From the NCBI GenBank assembly GCA_031288215.1, contig JAITRV010000316.1, positions 1-10,989 of the forward strand: a stretch of 10,989 nucleotides of DNA, in the 5' to 3' direction. Position numbers and translations under genes: made by a program. Below, piece after piece: positions 1 to 7,200 of this stretch. This stretch comes from Spirochaetaceae bacterium. GTDB lineage: Bacteria; Spirochaetota; Spirochaetia; Treponematales; Breznakiellaceae. The notes beneath the pieces were generated by a model. It was not told where the DNA came from. It made no database searches and was given only the letters and a program-made list of their open reading frames with translations. Each line of letters begins with the position of its first letter. Positions within the stretch are counted from its first letter, which is position 1.

Positions 1-291
1 ATACCACCGAGAATTCCTCACTGCCCTCGTAGGCGTCGTAGATGTTTGCAATGGTTGTACCGCCGGCAGTGGCGGTATAGAGGGGGATATCCGCGTTCCC
101 CTCGTCGTTTTTCTGGACCATGGTTATACGGGGAGTGCCGCCGTTCAACTCCGCCGTCTTCATTACGCTAAGGGCTTTCCCCGATGTGGTTACCATGGCG
201 GAATATACATACTTGCCGTTGAATTCACTAAAGCCGGTTAAGCTCAGTTTGCCTTTTGCCGCCGCCAATGAGTCGCCGCCGCCAATGAGTC
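1..291 (-). repeat. Left arm of imperfect inverted repeat
   Basis: This arm is the reverse complement of 688-978, with no gaps, and pairs position for position about an axis at 489.5. My hand count gives ten mismatches. All of them pair with right-arm positions 773-870; the outer 108 bp and inner 85 bp are identical. The arm encodes the N-terminal half of the unknown domain. Identity still holds at window position 1, so the repeat may continue to the left. Confidence 0.9.
258..291 (-). repeat. 17-bp tandem duplication (left copy)
   Basis: Two perfect units at 258-274 and 275-291, reading GACTCATTGGCGGCGGC on the minus strand. Because 17 is not a multiple of 3, the duplication shifts the frame between the Gly/Asp linker and the following domain. 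Deleting one unit brings the two frames together exactly. The mirror-image copy at 688-721 has the same duplication. Confidence 0.9.
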
Positions 292-432
292 GCCGCCGTC
301 GCCGTCGCCGTCGTCGCCGTCGTCGCCGCCGCCGTCGTCGCCGCCGCCGCCACCGCCGCCGCCACCGCCGCCGCCACCGCCACCGCCGCCACCGCCGCCG
401 CCACCGCCGCCGTCACCGCCGCCGTCACCGCC
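292..432 (-). repeat. GGC/GAC trinucleotide tract encoding poly-Gly/Asp linker
   Basis: About 140 bp built almost only of GCC, GTC and CAC triplets on the plus strand, which are GGC, GAC and GTG-type triplets on the minus strand. In the frame of the flanking domain the minus strand encodes a linker of Gly with scattered Asp, including a run of more than 20 Gly. The other frames give poly-Arg (plus strand) and poly-Ala/Val shadows, which are not believable proteins. Such tracts are prone to replication slippage and assembly error, so the exact repeat number is uncertain. Confidence 0.85.
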
Positions 433-608
433 AACAGAGTCGATCTTACTGGTAAGAATGTACTTCACGCTTTGCATGGCATTCGTGTCTCCTCCCGTCA
501 CTTCAGCAGCCGTTATCTCCGCTATGGTTTTTGCGTCACCGCGGCTGATAGCGATATTGCCGCCGCTGGTTTGCGGGGTGAAACCGGTGTTCTGCGGATT
601 GCTGCTTA

Positions 609-1226
609 TTGAGCCGGCATAACCCGACGCGAAGGACGCGGCGTCGGCGACGACGACGGCGACGACGGCGGCGACGACGGCGGCGACGACTCATTGGCGG
701 CGGCGACTCATTGGCGGCGGCAAAAGGCAAACTGAGCTTAACCGGCTTTAGTGAATTCAACGGCAAGTATGTCTATTCCGCCCTGGTAACCACATCGGGG
801 AAAGCCCTTATCGGAATGAAGAAGGCGGAGTTGAACGGCGGCACTGCCCGTATATCCATGGTACAGATACACGACGAGGGGAACGCGGATATCCCCCTCT
901 ATACCGCCACTGCCGGCGGTACAACCATTGCAAACATCTACGACGCCTACGAGGGCAGTGAGGAATTCTCGGTGGTATCTATCTTGATCGTCGATGACGC
1001 TGACGGTGCGTTTACCGCCGCCGACGCCGCGTCCTTCGCGTCGGGTTATGCCGGCTCAATAAGCAACAATCCGTCGAATATCGGTTTCACCCCGCAAACC
1101 AGCGGCGGCAATATCACTATCAGCCGCGACGACGCAAAAACCATGGCGGAGATAACGGCAGGACAAAGCGCAGAGTACATTCTTGTCAATAACATCGGCG
1201 GCAGTTCATCATGGCAGCGGCAATAA
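609..1226 (+). CDS. Fragment of unknown domain protein, plus-strand copy
   Basis: Family not recognised. The believable coding part starts near 705 (Asp-Ser-Leu-Ala-Ala-Ala-Lys) and runs to a TAA at 1224-1226, about 173 residues. The frame opens from a TTG at 609, but the residues before 705 are a poly-Arg shadow of the trinucleotide tract and there is no ribosome site, so 609 is not a credible start. The domain begins GKLSLTGFSEFNGKYVYSAL, passes through IPLYTATAGGTTIANIYDAY and SGYAGSISNNPSNIGFTP, and ends AEYILVNNIGGSSSWQRQ. It is a complete version of the domain that is split into two halves on the minus strand at 1-690. Compared with that copy it lacks about ten residues just before the final strand (AEITAGQSAEYIL here; EITAAEVTGG and further residues there). 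The expected upstream linker frame (GDDGGDD at 658-690) is out of frame because of the 17-bp duplication. It ends three bases before the stop of the convergent TRAP permease gene. Most likely a displaced gene fragment. Confidence 0.45.
   Translation: MSRHNPTRRTRRRRRRRRRRRRRRRRRLIGGGDSLAAAKGKLSLTGFSEFNGKYVYSALVTTSGKALIGMKKAELNGGTARISMVQIHDEGNADIPLYTATAGGTTIANIYDAYEGSEEFSVVSILIVDDADGAFTAADAASFASGYAGSISNNPSNIGFTPQTSGGNITISRDDAKTMAEITAGQSAEYILVNNIGGSSSWQRQ
651..690 (+). repeat. Short GAC/GGC tract at the head-to-head junction
   Basis: Made of GAC and GGC triplets. On the plus strand it looks like the 3' end of a Gly/Asp linker leading into the plus-strand domain. On the minus strand it runs straight into the C-terminal half of the other domain copy at GCCGACGCCGCG (about 648-637). 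The homology between the minus copy and the plus copy (1020 onward) begins here, so this is the breakpoint of the inversion or join. Confidence 0.7.
688..721 (+). repeat. 17-bp tandem duplication (right copy)
   Basis: Two perfect units of GACTCATTGGCGGCGGC at 688-704 and 705-721. The first unit is in frame with the upstream GAC/GGC linker and the second with the domain. The same duplication is present in the left arm, so it predates the copying that made the two arms, or was spread between them by gene conversion. Confidence 0.9.
688..978 (+). repeat. Right arm of imperfect inverted repeat
   Basis: Mirror partner of 1-291, gap-free. Differences from the left arm are at 773, 783, 811, 814, 823, 846, 855, 863, 868 and 870; both flanks are identical. 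After 978 the plus-strand copy continues into its own C-terminal half. Its counterpart (651 to about 435, minus strand) sits on the other side of the trinucleotide tract. Confidence 0.9.
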
Positions 1227-1262
1227 TGGTTACCTGTACCAACGGATAAGCGCGGCGGACAG
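1200..1262. other. Probable breakpoint between rearranged domain patch and dctM
   Basis: Coming from the right, recognisable DctM sequence is lost at about 1250-1262. Coming from the left, recognisable domain sequence ends at about 1200 (NNIGG), where the minus-strand copy would enter its Gly/Asp linker. The bases between belong clearly to neither. No terminal inverted repeat, target-site duplication or transposase is visible at the join. Confidence 0.5.
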
Positions 1263-2993
1263 GAAGAGGCTCATCCCCACCGGCGGGGTCAGGAAGCCCG
1301 CCTCCATGTTGATGAGGAAGATGATCCCCAGGTGGACCGGATCGATGCCGTAGGCGATACCCAGGGGAAAGACCAGGGGCAGCACGATCAGGATGGCGGA
1401 GAATATGTCGATGAGGCAGCCGATGGCCAGAAGGGACAGGTTCAGGATGAGGAGGAAAAGGTACTTCGAGGAAACGGCGCCGTGGATCCACCGGACGAAG
1501 CGTTCCGGCCCCTGGGTGTCGACGATATAGTAGGAAAGGGCCTGGGACAGGGCGAGGATGGAGAGAACCCCGCCGATGATGGGCAGGGCCTGGGCGCATA
1601 CCCGGCGGATTTCCGGGGGCCTGATGTCCCGGAAGATGAGGACCTCCACCACAAACACGTAGATCACCGCCGCGGCGCCGAGTTCCACCAGGGAAAGGAC
1701 GCCGGAGAAATACCCCGTGATAAGCAGCAGGGGAAGCAGGAGTTCCGGGAGCGATTGTTTCAGGGCGGCGGCGGCTTTTTTCGCCTGGAAGGGTTCCCGG
1801 GGAATCGTGGTTTTACGGGACATCAGGAGCCCCAGGAGGATCGTGCCTGAGACCAGGAGGAACCCCGGAATGATGCCCCCCAGGAAGAGGTGGATGGTGT
1901 TGGTCATGGTCGCGGTCCCCACCAGGATGAGGGGCAGGCTGGGGGGAAAGAGGAGGCCGATGCTGCCCGAGGCGGTGAGGAGCCCCACGGAGAATTTCGA
2001 CGGGTAGCCGGCGTTGTCCGAGAGCACCCGGTAGAGGATGCCCCCCAGGGCCAGGATGGTTACCCCCGAAGCGCCGGTAAAGGAGGTGAAGAAGGCGCAC
2101 ATGACCACCGCGGCGATGATGACGCCCCCGGGGAACCAGCCGAAAAGGCCCTTGAAGGCGGCCAGGAGCCGTTCCCCGGCTTTGCTTTCCGAAAGGAAGA
2201 AGCCCGCCAGGGTAAAGAGGGGGATGGCGACGTAACTGTTTTGGGTCAGGGCCGTGTAGATCTGATTGGCGACGACGTCCATTTCCCCGCCGGCGCCCTG
2301 GATGAGGATCAGCGCCGCCCCGCCGATGACCACAAACAGGGGGGTCCCCGCCAGGGCCGCGAGGATGAGGCCGATCAGGGCCGGGACTTTGAGGGCGGCG
2401 GCCAGGGCGGCACAGCCGCCGCTTATCCTCAAGGCCGCTTCCGGGAGATCGAAGCCCCAGCGGACCTTGAAAATCACCGGCAGGGACCAGGCGCTCCCCA
2501 AGAGGACCGCCAGCGCCGGCAGCAGCCGGGCCTTACCCCGGAGGGGGGTCAGCCGGGCGAAGCGGAAGGCCATCACGGCGTACCCGGCGGGCATGACCAG
2601 GGCAAAGGCCTGGTCCGGGATAAAGCCGATGATCTGCGGGGGGGAAAGGTAAATTTTAATGAAGGAAACCGAACACCAGGCAAAGATCGCCGTCACAAAG
2701 GCCGACAGGAGGCCGGAAAGGACGGCGAAGCGGCGTTTGAGCCCTTCGTTGGCGCCGTACTGGGAGAGCCCGATGGAGAGATGATCCCCCGCCCTGGTGG
2801 TAATCATCCCCGACAGGAGCCCCAGGCAGAGTAAGATCTGGAGGGTGAGAGCCGGCGAGGAGGGGATGCGGGAATGAAAGGCCACCCTGAGCAGGGCCTC
2901 CCCCGCGGGCAGCAGGGTCAGGCAGGCCAGGAAGAAGGCGCAGATCCCCTCTTCCAGGGCCCCCAGGAAAGGGGCGGGGGCCTTTTTTTCCAT
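1230..2993 (-). CDS. dctM: TRAP transporter fused permease DctQM, C-terminus truncated
   Basis: Inner-membrane part of a tripartite ATP-independent periplasmic transporter, which uses an ion gradient to import a solute delivered by the DctP protein. The chosen start is ATG at 2993-2991 (MEKKAPAPF), one base after the dctP stop; the frame is open further upstream, but only inside dctP. This gives 587 residues. Residues 1 to about 150 look like the small four-helix DctQ subunit. Residues from about 205 match the large DctM subunit: FFTSFTGASGVTI (301-313), SGSIGLLFPPSLPLIL (342-357), CLIDIFSAILIVLPL (526-540) and EAGFLTPPVGMSLFL (564-578). DctM proteins normally continue for some 40-50 residues after the TPPVGM motif, including a final membrane helix. 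Here the protein ends nine residues later with an unfamiliar tail (ALIRWYR), right at the boundary with the rearranged patch. The gene is therefore probably cut short and may encode an inactive or altered permease. The fusion is confident; loss of function is inference. Confidence 0.9.
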   Translation of the reverse strand: MEKKAPAPFLGALEEGICAFFLACLTLLPAGEALLRVAFHSRIPSSPALTLQILLCLGLLSGMITTRAGDHLSIGLSQYGANEGLKRRFAVLSGLLSAFVTAIFAWCSVSFIKIYLSPPQIIGFIPDQAFALVMPAGYAVMAFRFARLTPLRGKARLLPALAVLLGSAWSLPVIFKVRWGFDLPEAALRISGGCAALAAALKVPALIGLILAALAGTPLFVVIGGAALILIQGAGGEMDVVANQIYTALTQNSYVAIPLFTLAGFFLSESKAGERLLAAFKGLFGWFPGGVIIAAVVMCAFFTSFTGASGVTILALGGILYRVLSDNAGYPSKFSVGLLTASGSIGLLFPPSLPLILVGTATMTNTIHLFLGGIIPGFLLVSGTILLGLLMSRKTTIPREPFQAKKAAAALKQSLPELLLPLLLITGYFSGVLSLVELGAAAVIYVFVVEVLIFRDIRPPEIRRVCAQALPIIGGVLSILALSQALSYYIVDTQGPERFVRWIHGAVSSKYLFLLILNLSLLAIGCLIDIFSAILIVLPLVFPLGIAYGIDPVHLGIIFLINMEAGFLTPPVGMSLFLSAALIRWYR

Positions 2994-2994
2994 G

Positions 2995-4035
2995 TTAAGG
3001 CCCGCCTCCGCGCTCAGCGCCGCCCCGGTGGGCCATGAGGATGGCCTGGATCCGGCCGTAGAGTTCCCGGTTAAAGGCGGTATCCAGCAGGGAGGGAATG
3101 ACCCGGTTGACATCGTCGTACCAGAGCCGTTCCTGGACCGCCGTCAGTTCGTTGACAATGAGGCCCCGCTCCCGCATGGCGGTAATGGCGCCGGCTTCAA
3201 GCCGCTGAATCGAGGCGTCCAGTTCCGTCTCCAGCCGTTTGGCGATCCGCAGGAGCTGGGGCTTATAGCGGTCCGGGATGGAACGCCAGGCGGTCTGGTT
3301 CATGACGATTCCCCCCATGAAGGGGGCGATGTTAATGGAGGCCATGTGTTTCGCCACGCCGAAAATTTGCAGCCCCCCCACGTTGACCGGGCTCTGGTAC
3401 ACCGCGTCGATCATCCCGCCGTTGAGGGATACCAGGATCTGGTTCATGGACACCGGGACCATCTGATAGCCCATGGCCTTGAACGCGTCCATTAACGCCG
3501 GCTCCTGTTCATTGGCCCCCAGTTTTTGGCGTTTCAGGTCCCCGGGAACAAAAACCGGCGCCTTGGAGAAAAACCGGACCCACCCCGCCTTGGACCAGGC
3601 CAGGGTAAAGAAGCCCTCCCGGTTGATCCGGTCCTCCAGATCCGGCTTGAGCGCATTGAGGACCAGGTCCAGTTCCTCGTTATTCCTGATGAGGAAGGGA
3701 CAGCTCAGGGTGATGATCTCATGCCCCGGGGTAATGGCGTTGAGCCCGAAGGTGCTCAGAATCGCCGCCTGGATCTGGTTGCCCTTGAGCTTTCGAAGCA
3801 CATCCGCTTCGCTCCCCGCCACGCTGTTATGGTATATCACCAGCTGGACTTCGCCGCCGGTGGCCGCCGACCATTCCCCGGCCATGCGGTTCAGCGCCGC
3901 CCCCCAGGGGGTTTTTTCGGGAACCAGGGAGGCCAGCTTAATGGTAATATTCCGCCGCTGGGCAAAGGCCGGAGCGGGGAAGAGGGCGAGCCCCAGCAAG
4001 CCGCATAATACCGCTATTTTTTTGATACCCTTCAT
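2995..4035 (-). CDS. dctP: TRAP transporter periplasmic solute-binding protein, DctP family
   Basis: 346 residues, the usual length for the family. It starts at ATG 4035-4033 behind a strong Shine-Dalgarno sequence. Residues 1-25 are a signal peptide ending in APAFA, with cleavage predicted before Gln26; there is no lipobox cysteine, so a soluble periplasmic protein is expected. The mature start (ITIKLASLVPEKTPWGAALN) and the central block (LMDAFKAMGYQMVPV, then LNGGMIDAVYQSP at about 204-216) are typical of DctP proteins. The arginine that usually binds the solute carboxylate, in the LKGLKIR-type motif, aligns with Gly173 in the LKRQKLGAN segment, and the usual QENP aligns with YQSP. The ligand may therefore not be a standard C4-dicarboxylate or sialic acid. 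The stop codon is one base from the dctQM start, so the two are translationally coupled. No TatT-like TPR partner, known for the Treponema pallidum TRAP system, is seen beside it. Confidence 0.92.
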   Translation of the reverse strand: MKGIKKIAVLCGLLGLALFPAPAFAQRRNITIKLASLVPEKTPWGAALNRMAGEWSAATGGEVQLVIYHNSVAGSEADVLRKLKGNQIQAAILSTFGLNAITPGHEIITLSCPFLIRNNEELDLVLNALKPDLEDRINREGFFTLAWSKAGWVRFFSKAPVFVPGDLKRQKLGANEQEPALMDAFKAMGYQMVPVSMNQILVSLNGGMIDAVYQSPVNVGGLQIFGVAKHMASINIAPFMGGIVMNQTAWRSIPDRYKPQLLRIAKRLETELDASIQRLEAGAITAMRERGLIVNELTAVQERLWYDDVNRVIPSLLDTAFNRELYGRIQAILMAHRGGAERGGGP

Positions 4036-4039
4036 ACCG

Positions 4040-4045
4040 CCTCCT
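4040..4045 (-). promoter_or_regulatory. Ribosome binding site of dctP
   Basis: AGGAGG on the minus strand, four bases upstream of the ATG at 4035. It supports this start for the solute-binding protein. Confidence 0.85.
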
Positions 4046-4049
4046 GTAT

Positions 4050-4087
4050 TTCTATCTCCGCGCTCTTCTATCTCCGCGCTTTTCTAT
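4050..4087. repeat. 16-bp-period direct repeats in the dctP leader
   Basis: TTCTATCTCCGCGCT occurs perfectly at 4050-4064 and 4066-4080. TTCTAT appears a third time at 4082-4087, keeping the 16-bp period. The repeats lie just upstream of the dctP ribosome site. They could be an operator, or a leader expansion by slippage; each unit also carries a GGAG-like element on the minus strand. I could not assign a clear minus-strand promoter nearby. Confidence 0.6.
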
Positions 4088-4133
4088 ACCTATAAAAAAC
4101 ACCCTGTTATACGCCGCGCCGTTTGCTATACCA

Positions 4134-4161
4134 GAAGCTACTACTTTTTTATTTCAGCTTC
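4134..4161. promoter_or_regulatory. Inverted repeat overlapping the promoter, possible operator
   Basis: GAAGCT at 4134-4139 and AGCTTC at 4156-4161 are perfect inverted half-sites with centres 22 bp apart, about two helical turns. They flank the expected -35 region of the plus-strand promoter. This spacing suits a dimeric regulator, but six-base half-sites can also arise by chance. Confidence 0.35.
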
Positions 4162-4173
4162 AATGATTATAAT
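4145..4173 (+). promoter_or_regulatory. Putative sigma-70 promoter of the alpha-2-macroglobulin operon
   Basis: A perfect TATAAT -10 box at 4168-4173 lies in an AT-rich island within very GC-rich DNA. The -35 region, at 17-bp spacing, is only TTTTTT (4145-4150), far from TTGACA. Transcription would begin near 4180, giving a leader of about 25 nt before the ATG at 4205. Confidence 0.55.
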
Positions 4174-4192
4174 GTTAAAAATAGGATAAATC

Positions 4193-4196
4193 GGAG
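4193..4196 (+). promoter_or_regulatory. Ribosome binding site of the alpha-2-macroglobulin gene
   Basis: GGAG, eight bases upstream of the ATG at 4205. This supports that start, which also gives a complete lipoprotein signal peptide. Confidence 0.7.
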
Positions 4197-4204
4197 AAGT
4201 AATC

Positions 4205-7200
4205 ATGGTTCACCGGCTTCGGCGTTTTTTTATCGGTCTTTTCGTTTTTTGCCTGACCGCGGGGGGCTTGTGCGTGAGTCTCGGCGGTTGTACGGGGGCG
4301 GAGGAGGGCCGGCAACTGACGGTGTTTTCCGGGTCCTCCGCGGCGCCGGGGAGGACCGTGGCGGATCTCGCCGATTACCGGATCCCCTACTACGAGGCCG
4401 ATGCCGAGGCCGCGGCCAGGGCCGCCGCGGAGATCGCGGGGGGGGAGATCGCGGAGAACGACGAGCCTTTTCGGATGGCCGATTACGGCCCCCGGGGGGA
4501 ACTGCCCCAGGAGATCAGGAAGCCCGCGATTTACGTGGTTTTTTCCCAGCCGGTGGTTCCCCTGGCAAAACTGGGAGACCCTATCCGCTCCGCCGACGGG
4601 GAGGCCCTCTTTACGGTGGACCCGCCCCTGGAGGGCGTCTACCGCTGGTACGGTTCCCGGCTTCTGTCCTTTGAGAGCGACGGGGAACGCCTGCCCCAGC
4701 GGCGCTACACCGTGACCCTCTCCGAATCCCTGCGATCCCTGGGGGGAAAGGCCCTGGAGGGGGAACGGTCCTTTTCCTTTGAAACGGAACGGCTCTCGGT
4801 GCTGTCCTGGTCCCTGGGGGACGGGACGGACTTTGTCAATACCGGGAACGCGCCCCCACAGGACGCCCGGTTCATCACCCTGATTTTCTCCTCCCCCGTG
4901 AACCTGGAGGAAATCCGCCGCTGGCTTGAGGTCCGCGGCGGGGGAAAAACCTGGCCCTTCCGGCTGAGCCGCCCAATCCGGCTGAACGGCCGGCTTTTCC
5001 CGGAGGAGTCTTCCCCGGGGACGGATCCGGAACAGGGGGTGCTGATAACCCTGGAGGAAACCCTGCCGGCGGACACCGGCGCCGAGGTGGCCCTGCTCGC
5101 GGGGGCCCGGTCGGAACCGGACTGGCTGGGCTCCACGGAGGAGCGCCTTTTTACCTTTCATACCCTGCTTCCCTTTTCTTTCTATAATATCTGGGTCCGA
5201 TCCGCTTCCTCCCCCATGACGAGGGAGGATTCGATACCCATCAACCTCACCTTTAGCCAGCCCGTGGAAAGCGAGGGGGCGCCGGGCTGCTTCTCCGTGG
5301 AGGGGCTGCCCCCGCTGAAAGAGGAGAACCTCAGGGTCTACGGCACTACCGTGGTATTGACGGGCCTGCCCCTGGAATACCGCCGTACCTACCAGATCCG
5401 GATCGCCGCCTCCCTGAAGGACCGCTGGGGCCGCGCCCTGGGGGAGGCCGTCACGGTCCGGGCCGAGGTGGGGGACGCCTCGGGCTACGTGTTTACCAAG
5501 AATTCAGGCCCCCGGATGCTGGAAGGGGCCTTTCCCCCCCGGGTGGCCTGGGAGGCCCGCAACCCCCTGTCCATACGCTTCCGCGCCCTGCCCGCGGCGG
5601 GCCCCTATGAGCGCCCGGACAGCGCGTCCCTGGAAGTCCTGGACCTGTCGAAGCTCCCCGGCGGAGGGCCGGCGTTCCCCAACGCCCGGCGCTTCTTCAT
5701 CGAGGACCTGACGGATCTCCTGGGGCCCGGGGGCCGGGGCAGCGTGGGCCTGAGTTGGGCCTACGAACTCCCCGCCCGGCGGGGGATGCGCAACCAGGGG
5801 AGCCACTGGCTCACCGTGCAGGTGACGGACTTAGGGATCACGGTCCGCTATGCGTACAACAAGGTCCTGGTCTGGGTGACCCGGCTTTCCACCGGGGAGG
5901 CCGTCCCCGGCGCCAGGGTGGAACTCCTGGAGGGCGCCGTCCCGGTCCGGGAGGCCCTCGCCGACCAGCGGGGGCTGGGGGCCTTTGAGTTCCCCGACGG
6001 GGAATTCGCGGCCCGGTTCTCGGCGCCCTCCGTGTTTGCGCAAGCCGACGGGACCGTGGGACAGGGCTTGCGCATCCGGGTCAGCGAGGGGGGCGGCGCC
6101 CGCGCCGGGGGGGACCAGGCGGAATTCATCCCCAACGACAGCCACAACCTCTGGCGCTTTGACCTGGCCGCCGCCGCCTCCCCCTTTACCGTGGAGCAGG
6201 CGCGGCCCCTGATCTTCCTCTTTACCGACCGGGGCCTGTACCGGCCCGGGGAAACCGTCACCTTCCGGGGCATAGACCGCAGCCTGAACCGGGGCCGCTT
6301 CGAGGTATACCAGGGGCCCTACACCGTCGAGGCGGGTACCGGAGGCTACCGCGCTCCGGTGATCGCCTCCTTTGAGGGGGTAACCACCAAAAACGGGGGG
6401 AGTTACGGCTCCTTTACCCTCCCGGAGGACCTGGCCCCGGGAACGTACAGCCTCCGGTACCGGCGGGGCGAGGCGGCCCAGTCCGTTTCCTTCACGGTGG
6501 CGAATTTTGAACGGGCCCGCTTCGCCCTCTCCCTGAACATACCGGACATCCCCTTCTATGCCGGGGAGAACCTTTCCGCGCGGCTGTCCGCCTCCTACCT
6601 GGCCGGGGGGGCCCTCTCGGGGGCGCCCTATACCTGGTACTGGAGCCGGGAGAACGCGGCCTTCAATCCCGGCGGGGACTGGCAGTACTGGCGCTTCGGC
6701 CCGGAACTGGGGGACAGCCGTTCCGTGGTGAGCCAGGGGGAGGGGACCCTGGGAGGCGACGGGACCGCCGGCATCAGCCAGGCGGCCCTGACCGAGGGCA
6801 TCGAGGGGGCCCCCTACCGCTACCGGCTGGAAGCGGCGGTCCAGGACGCGGCCCGCCAGGAACTCGCCGTCCGGGAGACGGTGATGGTCCACCCCGCGGC
6901 CTTCTACATTGCCGCCCGGCTGGATAGCTCCGGAAGTTCAGAGAACTCAACTTCGGAGAAGTCAAGTTCACAGAAGCCGGCGGGCCCTTCGGCCTGGTTC
7001 CTGAGCGCGGGAAATCCCGCGGCGGTGAGCTGGGCCCTCCTCACCCCGGAGGGGGAAGCCTACCAGGGCGGCGGGGCCGGGGAACTCTCCTACCAGGCGG
7101 TCCGCTACGAATGGAAGCAGGCCCGCCAAGCCGCCGTGGGGGGCCGGGTGAACCTCTTCTGGGAACGGGTGGAGGTGGTGGAGGAAAGCGGCGTCCTCCC

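Larger units (their letters stand above)
1..690 (-). pseudogene. Disrupted tandem-domain protein with Gly/Asp-rich linker, partial
   Basis: I do not recognise the family. Read on the minus strand, the frame is open from 690 (just after an in-frame TGA at 691-693). It encodes the C-terminal half of a domain (about 651 to 435; GYAGSISSNPQNTGFTP, then TSGGNIAISRGDAKTIAEI, then QSVKYILTSKIDSV), followed by a poly-Gly/Asp linker (432 to 292) ending in GDSLAAA. The frame then hits a stop at 244-246. The next domain's N-terminal half (GKLSLTGFSEFNGKYVYSAM onward) is fully open in another frame from 259 to position 1 and runs off the window. Removing one copy of a 17-bp tandem repeat (258-291) restores one continuous frame, so this looks like a single gene broken by a short duplication. 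The only start in the linker frame is a GTG at 501 inside the domain, with no convincing ribosome site, so no real 5' end is visible. Repeated domains joined by Gly-rich linkers suggest a secreted or surface protein, but no signal peptide is in the window. Function unknown. Confidence 0.5.

Noticed and set aside
292..432. Possible CRISPR array or structured RNA in the GC-rich repeat
   Set aside because: The unit is only three bases with no spacers, and it encodes a Gly/Asp linker in frame with the adjacent domain.
120..455. Plus-strand frame encoding a long poly-Arg/His protein
   Set aside because: It is the antisense reading of the GGC/GAC linker tract. The minus-strand frame continues the flanking domain homology and is the real one.
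773..870. Diversity-generating retroelement template/variable pair
   Set aside because: The differences are not confined to adenine sites in either copy (for example T/G, G/T and G/C pairs at 811, 814 and 846), and no reverse transcriptase is in the window. Two variable copies of an unseen template cannot be fully excluded.
1..1229. Insertion sequence or transposon that disrupted dctM
   Set aside because: No transposase, no short terminal inverted repeats at the dctM join and no target duplication. The inverted repeats encode parts of an ordinary protein domain.
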